Assembly: GCA_051647125.1 (NCBI GenBank)
Contig: JBOFDP010000095.1
Location: forward strand, 1-61,313
Length of the DNA: 61,313 nt
Direction: 5' to 3'
Source of the DNA: JBOFDP01 sp051647125
Lineage (GTDB): Bacteria > Bacteroidota > Bacteroidia > Chitinophagales > Chitinophagaceae
In this document: piece after piece, positions 44,738 to 54,000 of the stretch
Layout of the letters: each line of letters opens with the position of its first letter
How positions within the stretch are numbered: the stretch's first letter is position 1
Made by a program: the position numbers and the translations under genes
Notes under the pieces: generated by a model
The model's input: only the letters and a program-made list of their open reading frames with translations
What the model was told of the DNA's origin: nothing
Databases searched by the model: none

Positions 44738-46711
44738 TTATTTATAATTTCTTTCTGTAAAATGAGCTACTTCATATTCCAAAAGTTCTTTATGCACTTC
44801 CCAAGTACAATCTTTTGTAGCTTCCCAAGCTGCAACAAAAGCAAATTTTTTGTCATTACGTAAAGCTTCCCCTTCTGGCGTTTGATATTCCTCTCTAAAA
44901 TGCCCACCACAACTTTCTTCTCTTTGTAAAGCATCTATACACATAAGTTCACCAAGCTCTAAAAAATCTGCCACACGCAAAGCTTTTTCTAATTCTGTAT
45001 TCCAAGCATCTTTTTCACCTGGAATAAGCAAGTCCTTATAAAATTCTTTACGTAATACTTGGATTTCTGTAATCGCTTCTTTCAGTCCTCTCTCATTGCG
45101 AGCCATACCACATTTATCCCACATGATTTTTCCTAATTTTTTGTGAAAGGTATCTACACTTTGCTTACCTTTTATATTCATCAAGGTATCAATTCTCTTT
45201 TGCACTTCTTGTTCTGCTTTTTCAAATTCTGGGTGGTTCGTAGTAATAGGTTTAGTATGAATTTCTTTAGATAAATAAGTACCTATAGTATACGGAATAA
45301 CAAAATAACCATCTGCCAATCCTTGCATTAAGGCTGAAGCTCCAAGACGATTAGCCCCATGGTCAGAAAAATTACATTCTCCCAAAGCATACATTCCTTG
45401 CACGGTAGTCATCAAATCATAATCTACCCAAATACCACCCATTGTATAATGCACAGCCGGATAAATACGCATAGGTACGTTGTAGGGATTTTCCCCTGTA
45501 ATTTTTTCATACATTTCAAACAAATTACCATATTTTTCTTTAACTACCATTTTTCCTTTTTCTATAATTCCTTCTTGAGAAGGATTTTCTATACCATGTT
45601 TTTTACATTCCATTTTTCCGTAACGAACAAATGCATCTAAGAAATCAAGATATACAGCTTGCTTAGAAGTTCCTACGCCATAACCAGCATCACATACTTC
45701 CTTTGCGGCACGGCTAGCAATATCACGAGGAGCTAAATTACCATAAGAAGGATATTTTCTTTCCAAATAGTAATCTCGTTCTTGTTCAGGTATTTCATTA
45801 GGTTTACGAATATCTCCTTTTTGTTTAGGCACCCATATTCTACCATCATTACGTAAAGATTCTGACATTAAAGTAAGTTTACTTTGGTGATCTCCCGATA
45901 CAGGAATGCAAGTAGGATGTATCTGAGTAAAACAAGGATTTGCAAAAAAAGCTCCTTTCTTATGAGCTCTCCAAACAGCTGTAGCATTACAGCCCATAGC
46001 ATTGGTACTGAGAAAAAATACATTACCATAACCACCAGAAGCCAAAATAACAGCATGTGCAAAATGACGTTCTATTTTTCCAGTTTCTACATCTCTAATA
46101 ATAACCCCACGAGCTTTACCGTCAATAATAACAGGTTCAAGCATTTCATGACGAGTGTACATGGTTACATTCCCCAAAGCTACCTGACGTTGAAGACTTT
46201 GATAAGCACCTATAAGAAGTTGTTGCCCTGTTTGTCCAGCAGCGTAAAAAGTACGTTGTACTAAAGTACCACCAAAACTACGATTGCTGAGCATTCCTCC
46301 ATATTCACGAGCGAAAGGAACCCCTTGTGATACGCACTGATCAATAATAGCTCCGCTTACCTCTGCCAAACGATATACATTAGCTTCGCGCGCTCTAAAA
46401 TCCCCTCCTTTAATAGTATCATAAAAAAGACGAAATATAGAATCACCATCATTTTGATAGTTTTTAGCCGCATTGATACCACCCTGAGCAGCAATAGAAT
46501 GGGCACGACGTGGAGAGTCTTGATAACAAAATACTTTAACTTTATATCCTAACTCCCCCAAACTAGAGGCAGCAGAAGCTCCCGCTAAACCAGATCCAAT
46601 AATAATAATTTCAAGTTTTCTTTTATTGGCAGGATTGACCAAACTACAGGTAGATTTATAATCAGACCATTTTTCGTTTAATTTTCCTGCAGGTATATTT
46701 GATTTCAACAT
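44738..46711 (-). CDS. sdhA: Succinate dehydrogenase/fumarate reductase flavoprotein subunit
   Basis: Catalytic subunit that interconverts succinate and fumarate with covalent FAD. The dinucleotide fold is at residues 33-52 (LEIIIIGSGLAGASAASSLG), the flavin-linking His is in RRAHSIAAQGG, and the active-site region appears in FFANPCFTQIHPTCIP and in YPAVHYTMGGIWVDYD, where HYTMGG is the substrate-binding His segment. The C terminus holds REESCGGHFREEYQTPEGE. The length of 657 residues is that of the Bacteroidota type, longer than E. coli SdhA. It lies 36 bases behind sdhC in the operon. Confidence 0.97.
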   Translation of the reverse strand: MLKSNIPAGKLNEKWSDYKSTCSLVNPANKRKLEIIIIGSGLAGASAASSLGELGYKVKVFCYQDSPRRAHSIAAQGGINAAKNYQNDGDSIFRLFYDTIKGGDFRAREANVYRLAEVSGAIIDQCVSQGVPFAREYGGMLSNRSFGGTLVQRTFYAAGQTGQQLLIGAYQSLQRQVALGNVTMYTRHEMLEPVIIDGKARGVIIRDVETGKIERHFAHAVILASGGYGNVFFLSTNAMGCNATAVWRAHKKGAFFANPCFTQIHPTCIPVSGDHQSKLTLMSESLRNDGRIWVPKQKGDIRKPNEIPEQERDYYLERKYPSYGNLAPRDIASRAAKEVCDAGYGVGTSKQAVYLDFLDAFVRYGKMECKKHGIENPSQEGIIEKGKMVVKEKYGNLFEMYEKITGENPYNVPMRIYPAVHYTMGGIWVDYDLMTTVQGMYALGECNFSDHGANRLGASALMQGLADGYFVIPYTIGTYLSKEIHTKPITTNHPEFEKAEQEVQKRIDTLMNIKGKQSVDTFHKKLGKIMWDKCGMARNERGLKEAITEIQVLRKEFYKDLLIPGEKDAWNTELEKALRVADFLELGELMCIDALQREESCGGHFREEYQTPEGEALRNDKKFAFVAAWEATKDCTWEVHKELLEYEVAHFTERNYK

Positions 46712-46747
46712 AATAAATGTGAGTTTTAAAGAAATTCTAAAAAGAGT

Positions 46748-47554
46748 TTAAGATAAAAAATGTTTTACAACATAAAAATAAATAGGCATCATTGCAAATA
46801 TAGCCGGTATAATAATACCAAAAAAGCCAATACTTAGCCATTCTATAATTTTTTTACAAAAAGGATTTATGACTCCCAATGTTTGAAAAGCACTTTTAAC
46901 ACCATGTATTAAATGATAGGCTAATACTATCATAGCAAGAACATATAAAACTACTATCCATAATTCATTTTCAAAAGTATATTTCACCTCTTTAAACATG
47001 TCTCTTATCAATACAATTTTTACCCCATCTTGAGTATTCGTAAATTCTACTCTTTTGGTGGTAATCCCTTCAGGCAAAATCATATTTTCTGTTTTTTCTA
47101 TATGATGAGGATCAAAAAAACTTACTACATATTGAGAATAAGGCGTAACATTTTTTACCTTATACGGATACCAAAAATTCGCTAAATGTACTACTAAAAA
47201 AAGTAAGATAAGCACACCCAACCATCCCATAGAACGACTATACCAAGTACTATTGGCTTTTGGACGAGATACAGAATAACGTACTGGACGAGATTTATAA
47301 TTCTCATACCACAACCAACATCCTCTTAAAACATGGTATACAATAATAAAATACAACCCCCAAGAAACAATTTCTATGAAGATATTTTCTCCCATAAATG
47401 CAGCATAGGTATTAAACGCTAACCCTTGGTCACTAGCAAATAATTGAAGATTGCCTATAGCATGCACAACGAGAAAAAGGCTGAGAAAAAGACCCGTCAA
47501 AGACATGGTTACTTTTTTACCAATAGATGAATTTAAAAAAAATCCTGTTTTCAT
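46748..47554 (-). CDS. sdhC: Succinate dehydrogenase/fumarate reductase cytochrome b subunit
   Basis: Five-helix membrane anchor that binds heme b and passes electrons to quinone (type B, single anchor subunit). The start is moved to the ATG at 47552-47554 (MKTGFFLNSSIGKKVTMSLT). Candidate heme histidines lie in FLVVHAIGNLQ (31), YFIIVYHVLRG (74), FLVVHLANFWYP (123) and AYHLIHGVKSAF. The loop after residue 130 is longer than usual (roughly 40 residues, with FTNTQDGVKIVLIRDMFKEV), raising the length to 268 from the more common ~220-230. First gene of sdhCAB, with a promoter that has both -33 and -7 elements. Confidence 0.94.
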   Translation of the reverse strand: MKTGFFLNSSIGKKVTMSLTGLFLSLFLVVHAIGNLQLFASDQGLAFNTYAAFMGENIFIEIVSWGLYFIIVYHVLRGCWLWYENYKSRPVRYSVSRPKANSTWYSRSMGWLGVLILLFLVVHLANFWYPYKVKNVTPYSQYVVSFFDPHHIEKTENMILPEGITTKRVEFTNTQDGVKIVLIRDMFKEVKYTFENELWIVVLYVLAMIVLAYHLIHGVKSAFQTLGVINPFCKKIIEWLSIGFFGIIIPAIFAMMPIYFYVVKHFLS

Positions 47555-47596
47555 TTTTATAATCAATATTTAAGTTTGTAATACTAAGAACAAACA

Positions 47597-47624
47597 CAAA
47601 GATAGTCATTATTTTTACAAACAA
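47597..47624 (-). promoter_or_regulatory. Promoter for sdhCAB with -7 and -33 elements
   Basis: Minus-strand TATCTTTG at 47597-47604 with a TTG at 47622-47624, spacing 17 bases. This is the best two-element Bacteroidota promoter seen in the window. The start site would lie about 35 bases before the sdhC ATG. Confidence 0.65.
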
Positions 47625-47932
47625 AAAAATACTTTTTATATATAACTATTCGGTATAAAAAAATCTATTATACAAAATTTTAGATATTAAACAATACATT
47701 TGCTGAGTCAACCTAATTAAGAAATCCCTCTTATAATTCTTTTTAAATAATCACCATCAATCTATACTTTAAAACTCTATAAATTTTAAAATGCTTAATA
47801 AAAAGGAGACATTAATTTCTAATAATTAAAATCTTAAAATAAATAATTTTAACCACTTCAACTCCAAACTTCTATTAACAGTTAAGCCTAACTACATTAA
47901 ACCTCTATTAAAAATATTATCTCCAACTTTTG

Positions 47933-47940
47933 TATATTTG
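47933..47940 (+). promoter_or_regulatory. -7 element (TATATTTG) for lysS
   Basis: Exact TAnnTTTG. It overlaps the upstream GTG at 47940, so that GTG cannot be the translated start; the ATG at 47973 is used instead. Confidence 0.65.
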
Positions 47941-47972
47941 TGCAAACTATAAAAAATATAAAAATATTCACT

Positions 47973-49505
47973 ATGAATGAACGAATACATACTTTATCTG
48001 AACAAGAACTCATAAGACGAAAAAAACTACAGGAACTCAGAAAATTAGGGGTCAATCCTTATCCTGCTGATTTCTATCCTGTATCTCACCACAGCATAGA
48101 AGCTAAAGATATGTATACAGAAAAATATCAAGGTAAAGAGGAAAAATTACAAGTATGTATAGCAGGTAGAATTATGAGTATTAGAGATATGGGAAAAGCC
48201 TGTTTTGCGGTTATACAAGATAGTGAAGGAAAAGTACAAGTGTATGTACGAAGAGATGAAATATGTCCTGTTGACAATACAACGCTCTATGATATGGTAT
48301 GGAAAAAGTTTTTAGACATTGGGGATATTATAGGCATAGAAGGTTATATGTTTATTACAAAAACAGGAGAGGTTTCAGTACATGCTAAAAAGTTTGTTTT
48401 ACTCTCAAAATCAATAAAGCCATTACCCATAGTAAAAGAAGCCGAAGGGAAAATGTTTGATGAAGTTTCAGATGCAGAATTTAAATATAGACAAAGATAC
48501 GCCCATCTTATTATAGACCCCCACGTAAAAGAAATTTTTAGGAAACGTACTTTACTATTACAAACTATTAGAGATTTTTACAATGCAATGCATTTTTTAG
48601 AAGTAGAAACTCCTGTATTACAAACTATTCCTGGCGGGGCTTCTGCACGTCCCTTTGTTACTCATCACCATGCGTTAGATACAAACATGTATTTACGTAT
48701 AGCCAATGAGTTATATTTAAAACGATTGATTGTAGGAGGATTTGACGGAGTATATGAATTTTCTAGAAATTTTAGAAATGAAGGTATGGACAAAACTCAC
48801 AATCCAGAATTTACAGTAATGGAAATGTATGCTGCTTTTAAAGATTATTATTGGATGATGGAAATAACAGAACAGCTGTTGGAAAAAATTACCCTTACCC
48901 TAAACCAAACTACCACTCTTTTTGTAGGCGATCGACATATTAATTTTAAAGCTCCATATAGAAGAATGCCTATTCTTGAAGCTATTAAAAAATATACTGG
49001 GAAAAATCTACATGGGAAATCTGAAGAAGAAATAGGTAATATCGCTAAAGAACTTAAAATTCCTGTTGATAAGACTATGGGAAAAGGTAAACTTATTGAC
49101 CATATTTTTGGACAAAAATGCGAGCATCATTTTGTTGAACCCACCTTTATAACTGATTATCCCGTAGAAACTAGTCCGCTTACCAAAAAACATCGTAGTG
49201 AGGAAGGTCTTGTAGAGCGCTTTGAACTCTATATAAACGGTAAAGAAATAGCCAATGCTTATACAGAACTCAATGACCCTATAGAACAACAACATCGCTT
49301 TGAAGAACAAATGAAGCTTCTTGACCGTGGCGACGATGATGCTATGTATATAGATCATGATTTTTTACGTGCTTTAGAATATGGAATGCCTCCGTGCTCT
49401 GGGATAGGAATTGGAATAGATAGGCTGATTATGCTCATGACCAATCAAGAAAGTATACAAGATGTACTTTTTTTCCCTCAAATGCGAATAGAAAATAATC
49501 CATAA
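47973..49505 (+). CDS. lysS: Lysyl-tRNA synthetase (class II)
   Basis: Charges tRNA-Lys. The start is the ATG at 47973 (MNERIHTLSEQELIRRKKLQ), as the -7 box covers the earlier GTG. The N-terminal OB-fold anticodon domain is around residues 50-150 (VCIAGRIMSIRDMGKACFAV). Class II motif 1 is near 200 (EVETPVLQTIPGGASARPF), motif 2 is EFSRNFRNEGMDKTHNPEFT near 265 and motif 3 is GIGIGIDRLIMLMTN near 480. The 510 residues are normal for the class. The gene is monocistronic between its promoter and a perfect terminator hairpin. Confidence 0.96.
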   Translation: MNERIHTLSEQELIRRKKLQELRKLGVNPYPADFYPVSHHSIEAKDMYTEKYQGKEEKLQVCIAGRIMSIRDMGKACFAVIQDSEGKVQVYVRRDEICPVDNTTLYDMVWKKFLDIGDIIGIEGYMFITKTGEVSVHAKKFVLLSKSIKPLPIVKEAEGKMFDEVSDAEFKYRQRYAHLIIDPHVKEIFRKRTLLLQTIRDFYNAMHFLEVETPVLQTIPGGASARPFVTHHHALDTNMYLRIANELYLKRLIVGGFDGVYEFSRNFRNEGMDKTHNPEFTVMEMYAAFKDYYWMMEITEQLLEKITLTLNQTTTLFVGDRHINFKAPYRRMPILEAIKKYTGKNLHGKSEEEIGNIAKELKIPVDKTMGKGKLIDHIFGQKCEHHFVEPTFITDYPVETSPLTKKHRSEEGLVERFELYINGKEIANAYTELNDPIEQQHRFEEQMKLLDRGDDDAMYIDHDFLRALEYGMPPCSGIGIGIDRLIMLMTNQESIQDVLFFPQMRIENNP

Positions 49506-49532
49506 AAAATATGATTAATGTAATCATATTTT
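49506..49532 (+). terminator. Terminator hairpin after lysS
   Basis: A perfect 12-base-pair stem (arms 49506-49517 and 49521-49532) with loop ATG, starting right behind the lysS stop and ending in a short T run. Confidence 0.7.
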
Positions 49533-49666
49533 CCTTAAAGTTTAGTTTCTTTGTATGGTTAATAATTGCATATATATTACAAAAAATTTAAATAACTGTA
49601 TCAGAAAAATACTTACTTTTACTAAGATAAATAATTTCATCATCTCATTATCATAAAAAGTTACAC

Positions 49667-50968
49667 TTGAAATTTAAAATTACGAAGCTTGCTTTTAGAA
49701 AAATATTTCTATTTACTATTTTTCTTAGTCTATTATCTTTGATTGTTGCCATTATTATTCAAGTCAATTGGATATATAGCCTCAACAAAGTAAATGATCA
49801 AAACTTACAAAATAAAATCAATCTTGCCATACATTCTTTCATAGAAGATTATCTTGAACAAGAGATTAAAATGTTGGATAAGAATTTTTCATACTTTAAT
49901 CAGCCACAAGATACACTTAAACAACATTTTAATGCTTCATTCAAAAAAGTTGGGTTGGAAAATATAGACTACCAATTCGCTATAAAAGGAGAAGGTGGCT
50001 TAGGGATTATAAAAGACTATTATCTATATCAAACAAAGCACTTTGAAGAAAACCAAACAGACAACTATTATATTTATGAAACACCTATAGATATTAACCG
50101 TAGATTACAATCTCTTTTTACAGGAAACTACATCCTAATTACACAAATTAACAAAACACAATCTCCGATATTCTATAATATTGCCATAAGCATATTTATA
50201 GGAATAATGTTTACCTTGCTATTTATTCTTACACTATATTTATATATAAAAACTATTGTATCAGAACGCAATGTAAACAAATTAAAAACAGACTTTGTCA
50301 ACAACATGACTCATGAGTTAAAAACCCCCCTTGCTACTATTGGTCTATCGGCAGATGCTTTATGTCAAGATGTTGTACTATCAAAAAAACAAAAAATTTT
50401 AGAATTTGCTCAAATTATTAAAGTTGAAAATAAAAGAATGCTCTCTATTGTAGAACGAGTATTAGAAGCAGGAAGATTGGAAAAACAAGAACTTATATTA
50501 CAAAAAGAACCTATCGATATACATACTATTATACAGGGTGTATTGGGGTTTTTTAAGCCTCTATTAAACGATACCTATGCTGCTGTGGAAGTTAAAGAAA
50601 AGGCAATACAACACATTATTGTAGGAGACAAATTTCATCTCCAACAGGCTTTTTCAAACATTATAGACAATGCTGTAAAATATCAAAGCAAGGAAAGACC
50701 ACTGAAAATTAGAATTACCACTGAAAATAAAAATCACTACCTGTTAATTAAAATAAAAGATAATGGATTAGGAATAGAACCTGAAGATCTTTTACATGTA
50801 TTTGAACGTTTCTACAGAACCTATACAGGCAATATTCACAATGTCAAAGGCTTTGGATTAGGGTTAAGTTATGTAAAGTATGTAATAGAGAAATTAGGAG
50901 GTAAAGTAACTTGTAGCAGTATTCTTAATAAAGAAACTATTTTTTTCATTTCATTACCTTTGAAATAA
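49667..50968 (+). CDS. Sensor histidine kinase
   Basis: A 433-residue membrane kinase. The frame starts with TTG at 49667 (MKFKITKLAFRKIF); no ATG gives the same first helix. Two transmembrane helices flank a periplasmic sensor of ~140 residues (helices at about 10-33 and 170-195). The HisKA box carries the phospho-acceptor His at residue 216 (NNMTHELKTPLATIG). The ATPase domain has the N box NIIDNAVKYQ, G1 KIKDNGLGIEPED and G2 GFGLGLSYVKYV. No response regulator is encoded beside it, so its partner and signal are unknown. It stands alone between a terminator and the glycogen gene promoter. Confidence 0.9.
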   Translation: MKFKITKLAFRKIFLFTIFLSLLSLIVAIIIQVNWIYSLNKVNDQNLQNKINLAIHSFIEDYLEQEIKMLDKNFSYFNQPQDTLKQHFNASFKKVGLENIDYQFAIKGEGGLGIIKDYYLYQTKHFEENQTDNYYIYETPIDINRRLQSLFTGNYILITQINKTQSPIFYNIAISIFIGIMFTLLFILTLYLYIKTIVSERNVNKLKTDFVNNMTHELKTPLATIGLSADALCQDVVLSKKQKILEFAQIIKVENKRMLSIVERVLEAGRLEKQELILQKEPIDIHTIIQGVLGFFKPLLNDTYAAVEVKEKAIQHIIVGDKFHLQQAFSNIIDNAVKYQSKERPLKIRITTENKNHYLLIKIKDNGLGIEPEDLLHVFERFYRTYTGNIHNVKGFGLGLSYVKYVIEKLGGKVTCSSILNKETIFFISLPLK

Positions 50969-51055
50969 TAAAACTCATTTGATAGAATTGCCTTAAAAAC
51001 TATTTGCAGGTAATAATTCTATTAACTTATAAGTTAGAACTTGCAAAAATTAATG

Positions 51056-51063
51056 TATATTTG
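51056..51063 (+). promoter_or_regulatory. -7 element (TATATTTG) for the glycogen synthase-phosphorylase gene
   Basis: Exact TAnnTTTG located inside the first codons of the longest frame (TTG at 51041). It implies translation from the ATG at 51089, 26 bases downstream. Confidence 0.55.
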
Positions 51064-51088
51064 CTTAGTACTAAATATTTTTCTTCTT

Positions 51089-54000
51089 ATGATTAGCACA
51101 AATAATACCTTAAAAAATAATCACTCCCCTAATTTTTTATTTGAAGTCAGTTGGGAAGTAGCCAATAAAGTAGGTGGGATTCATACCGTATTGGTATCTA
51201 AGCATCAAGAAGTTGCTAAAGTTTTTGGAAAAAACCAAATTTATATAGGTCCTGATTTAAAGAATGGTATTCAAGATTCTTTAGAATTTATTGAAGATAA
51301 AAGACTATTTAAAGAGTGGCAAAATGAAGCTCGAAAACAAGGATTAAAAATAAGAATAGGACGATGGAAAAAAGCAGATAATGCAATCACCCTGTTAATA
51401 GATTTCTCTACTTTTATAGAACAAAAAAATAATATTTTCTCTCATTATTGGAAGAAATATGGTTTAGATTCTCTGAAAGGACAATGGGATTATGTAGAAC
51501 CTGCTATTTTTGGACATGCTGTAGGTAAGGTGATAGAGAGTTTTTCTCGTTTTCATCTTTCTTCAAATTACAATATAGTAGCCCATTTTCATGAATGGAT
51601 GACTGGCACTGGATTACTCTATATTAAAGAAAATACACCTCAAATAGGAACAATATTTACCACCCATGCCACCGCTTTAGGAAGAGCTATTGCAGGTAAC
51701 CAAAAACCATTATATAAACTTTTGAAAAGTATTAACCCTCAGGAAGAGGCTGATAAATTACAAATTGTTGCTAAATTCTCCTTAGAAAAAATTACTGCAC
51801 AAGAAGCAGATAGTTTTACTACAGTAAGTGCTATTACTGCTGGTGAGGCAGAATATCTTCTGCGACCTATAGACCTTATTACTCCAAATGGTTTCAATAC
51901 TGAATTAGTGCCTTCAAACTACGCTGAAAAAAGAAAACAAGCAAAAGAATTATTGCTAAAAATATTTTTTGGACTTACTGGAGAATTTAGAGAAACAGAA
52001 GACACTTTCTTCGTAGGGATAAGTGGTAGATATGAATATAGAAATAAGGGTATTGATGTATTTATAAAAGCATTGGGAGAAATTAACAAGAAAAATAATA
52101 TAAATAAAAAAATAGTAGCTTTCATATTAGTACCCGCTGGACATACCACTCCACAACAAGAACTTATCAATAATATGCAAGGAACAAATACTTATGCTCC
52201 TGCTAAAAATACTTATCTTACTCATCATTTATCTTATCCTGATTGTAATGATCCTGTATTAAATACTTTAAAAGAAGTACAAATATTTAATGCCCCTGAC
52301 CAACAAGTATCTTGCATTTTCGCACCCGTATATTTGGATGCACAAGATGGTGTTTTTAATCTAACCTATTATGATATATTATGTGGGTTGGATCTTACCT
52401 GCTTCCCTTCTTACTATGAACCTTGGGGATATACTCCGCTTGAAAGTGTAGCCTTTAAAGTACCTACTATCACTACAGATTTAGCCGGATATGGACTTTG
52501 GGTAAGAGATCTTTTAGGTAATAAAACAGAGGGAGTACATGTTATACACCGTACGGATGATAATGATGAAAAAGTGATCCAAAATTTAGCACAAGTAATT
52601 ACTAAATATTGTAATAAATCTAAAAAAGATTATGAAAAAATAATTGGAGATACTAAACAATGTTTAGAAATTGCTGAATGGAAAACCTTATATAGCTTTT
52701 ATATAAAAGCATATCAAGCAGCTATAGAAAAAGCTGAAAATAGAGATTATCAACCAGGAGCTTCTTCTAGCAAGGATGCTTTTACAGATTATATCAGTAA
52801 ACAAAATCAAGCCGTAGGACCCATCTCCCACCCTATAGTTGTACAATTGGAAATACCCGAAAAGCTAAAATTCTTAGAGGTCCTTTCAAAAAATTTTTGG
52901 TGGAGTTGGAATACAAAAGCAAAATCATTATTTTGCAATATAGACAAAGAACTTTGGGATGCGGTATATTACAATCCTGCTGATTTTCTAAATCAACTGT
53001 CTTTACAAAAATTTCAAGCTTTAGAAAAAGATACACCCTTTCTTAAGAATCTTGCAGAAATTAAAGAAGAGTTTGAACATTACATGTCTAAGAAGCCAAG
53101 CATTTCTACACCTCGTATTGCTTATTTTAGTATGGAATATGGCTTACACTCAAGTTTTAAAATCTATTCCGGAGGACTAGGCATATTAGCCGGTGATTAC
53201 TTAAAAGAATGTAGTGATCAAGGGGTAGAAATGGTGGCATTGGGATTATATTATCGTTATGGATACTTTGCCCAAGGTATGAGTTCTCAGGGAGAGCAAC
53301 GTGTAATTATGGAAGACCAATTCAACAAAAAAAATCCAGCAACTATTTTGTTGAATGAATTTAAAGAAGAAATACGCATAAAAATTCCTTTTCCCGGACG
53401 CACCCTATACATGCGTATCTGGAAAGTAGAAGTAGGTAGAGTACCTTTGTACTTATTAGATACCGATATTTCTGAAAATTTGGAGCAAGACAGAGGTATT
53501 ACTCACCAACTTTATGGTGGGAATTGGGAAAATCGCTTAAAACAAGAAATGATACTCGGTATAGGTGGAGCAAAATTAGTAGAAATATTGAAGTTTAAAC
53601 CTGATTGTTATCATCTTAACGAAGGACATGCCGCTTTATCTGTACTTGAACGATTAAGAAAGTATGTTGAGATGAGACACTTCTCTCTTGCTGAAGCTAT
53701 AGAAATAGTAAGAGCAACTTCTGTATTTACAACACATACTCCTGTACCTGCAGGGCATGATTCTTTTTCTGAATATTTAGCCAAACCTTATTTGCATTAT
53801 CTTACAGAAAAACTTAATATTTCTTGGGAAAAACTATTCAACTTGGGAAAAACAGAACCTTATGATAATAAATTTAGTATGAGCTATCTTGCTGCCAACT
53901 TATCGGTAATGATTAATGGCGTAAGTAAGTTACACGGAGAAATTAGTAAAGATATTTTTAAACCCATGTGGAAAGGGTATCATGTTAGTGAGTTGGATAT

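Larger units (their letters stand above)
47555..47972. other. Intergenic region between divergent sdhC and lysS
   Basis: A 418-base AT-rich gap with no supportable ORF or RNA gene. It holds the sdhC promoter near its left end and the lysS -7 box near its right end; the middle (about 47640-47920) shows no hairpin or repeat that stands out. Confidence 0.5.

Noticed and set aside
45359..46264. Plus-strand frames of 93 and 126 codons inside sdhA
   Set aside because: Antisense shadows of a strongly conserved flavoprotein gene.
49008..49358. 116-codon minus-strand frame inside lysS
   Set aside because: Shadow of the conserved synthetase core; no promoter or homologous motif.
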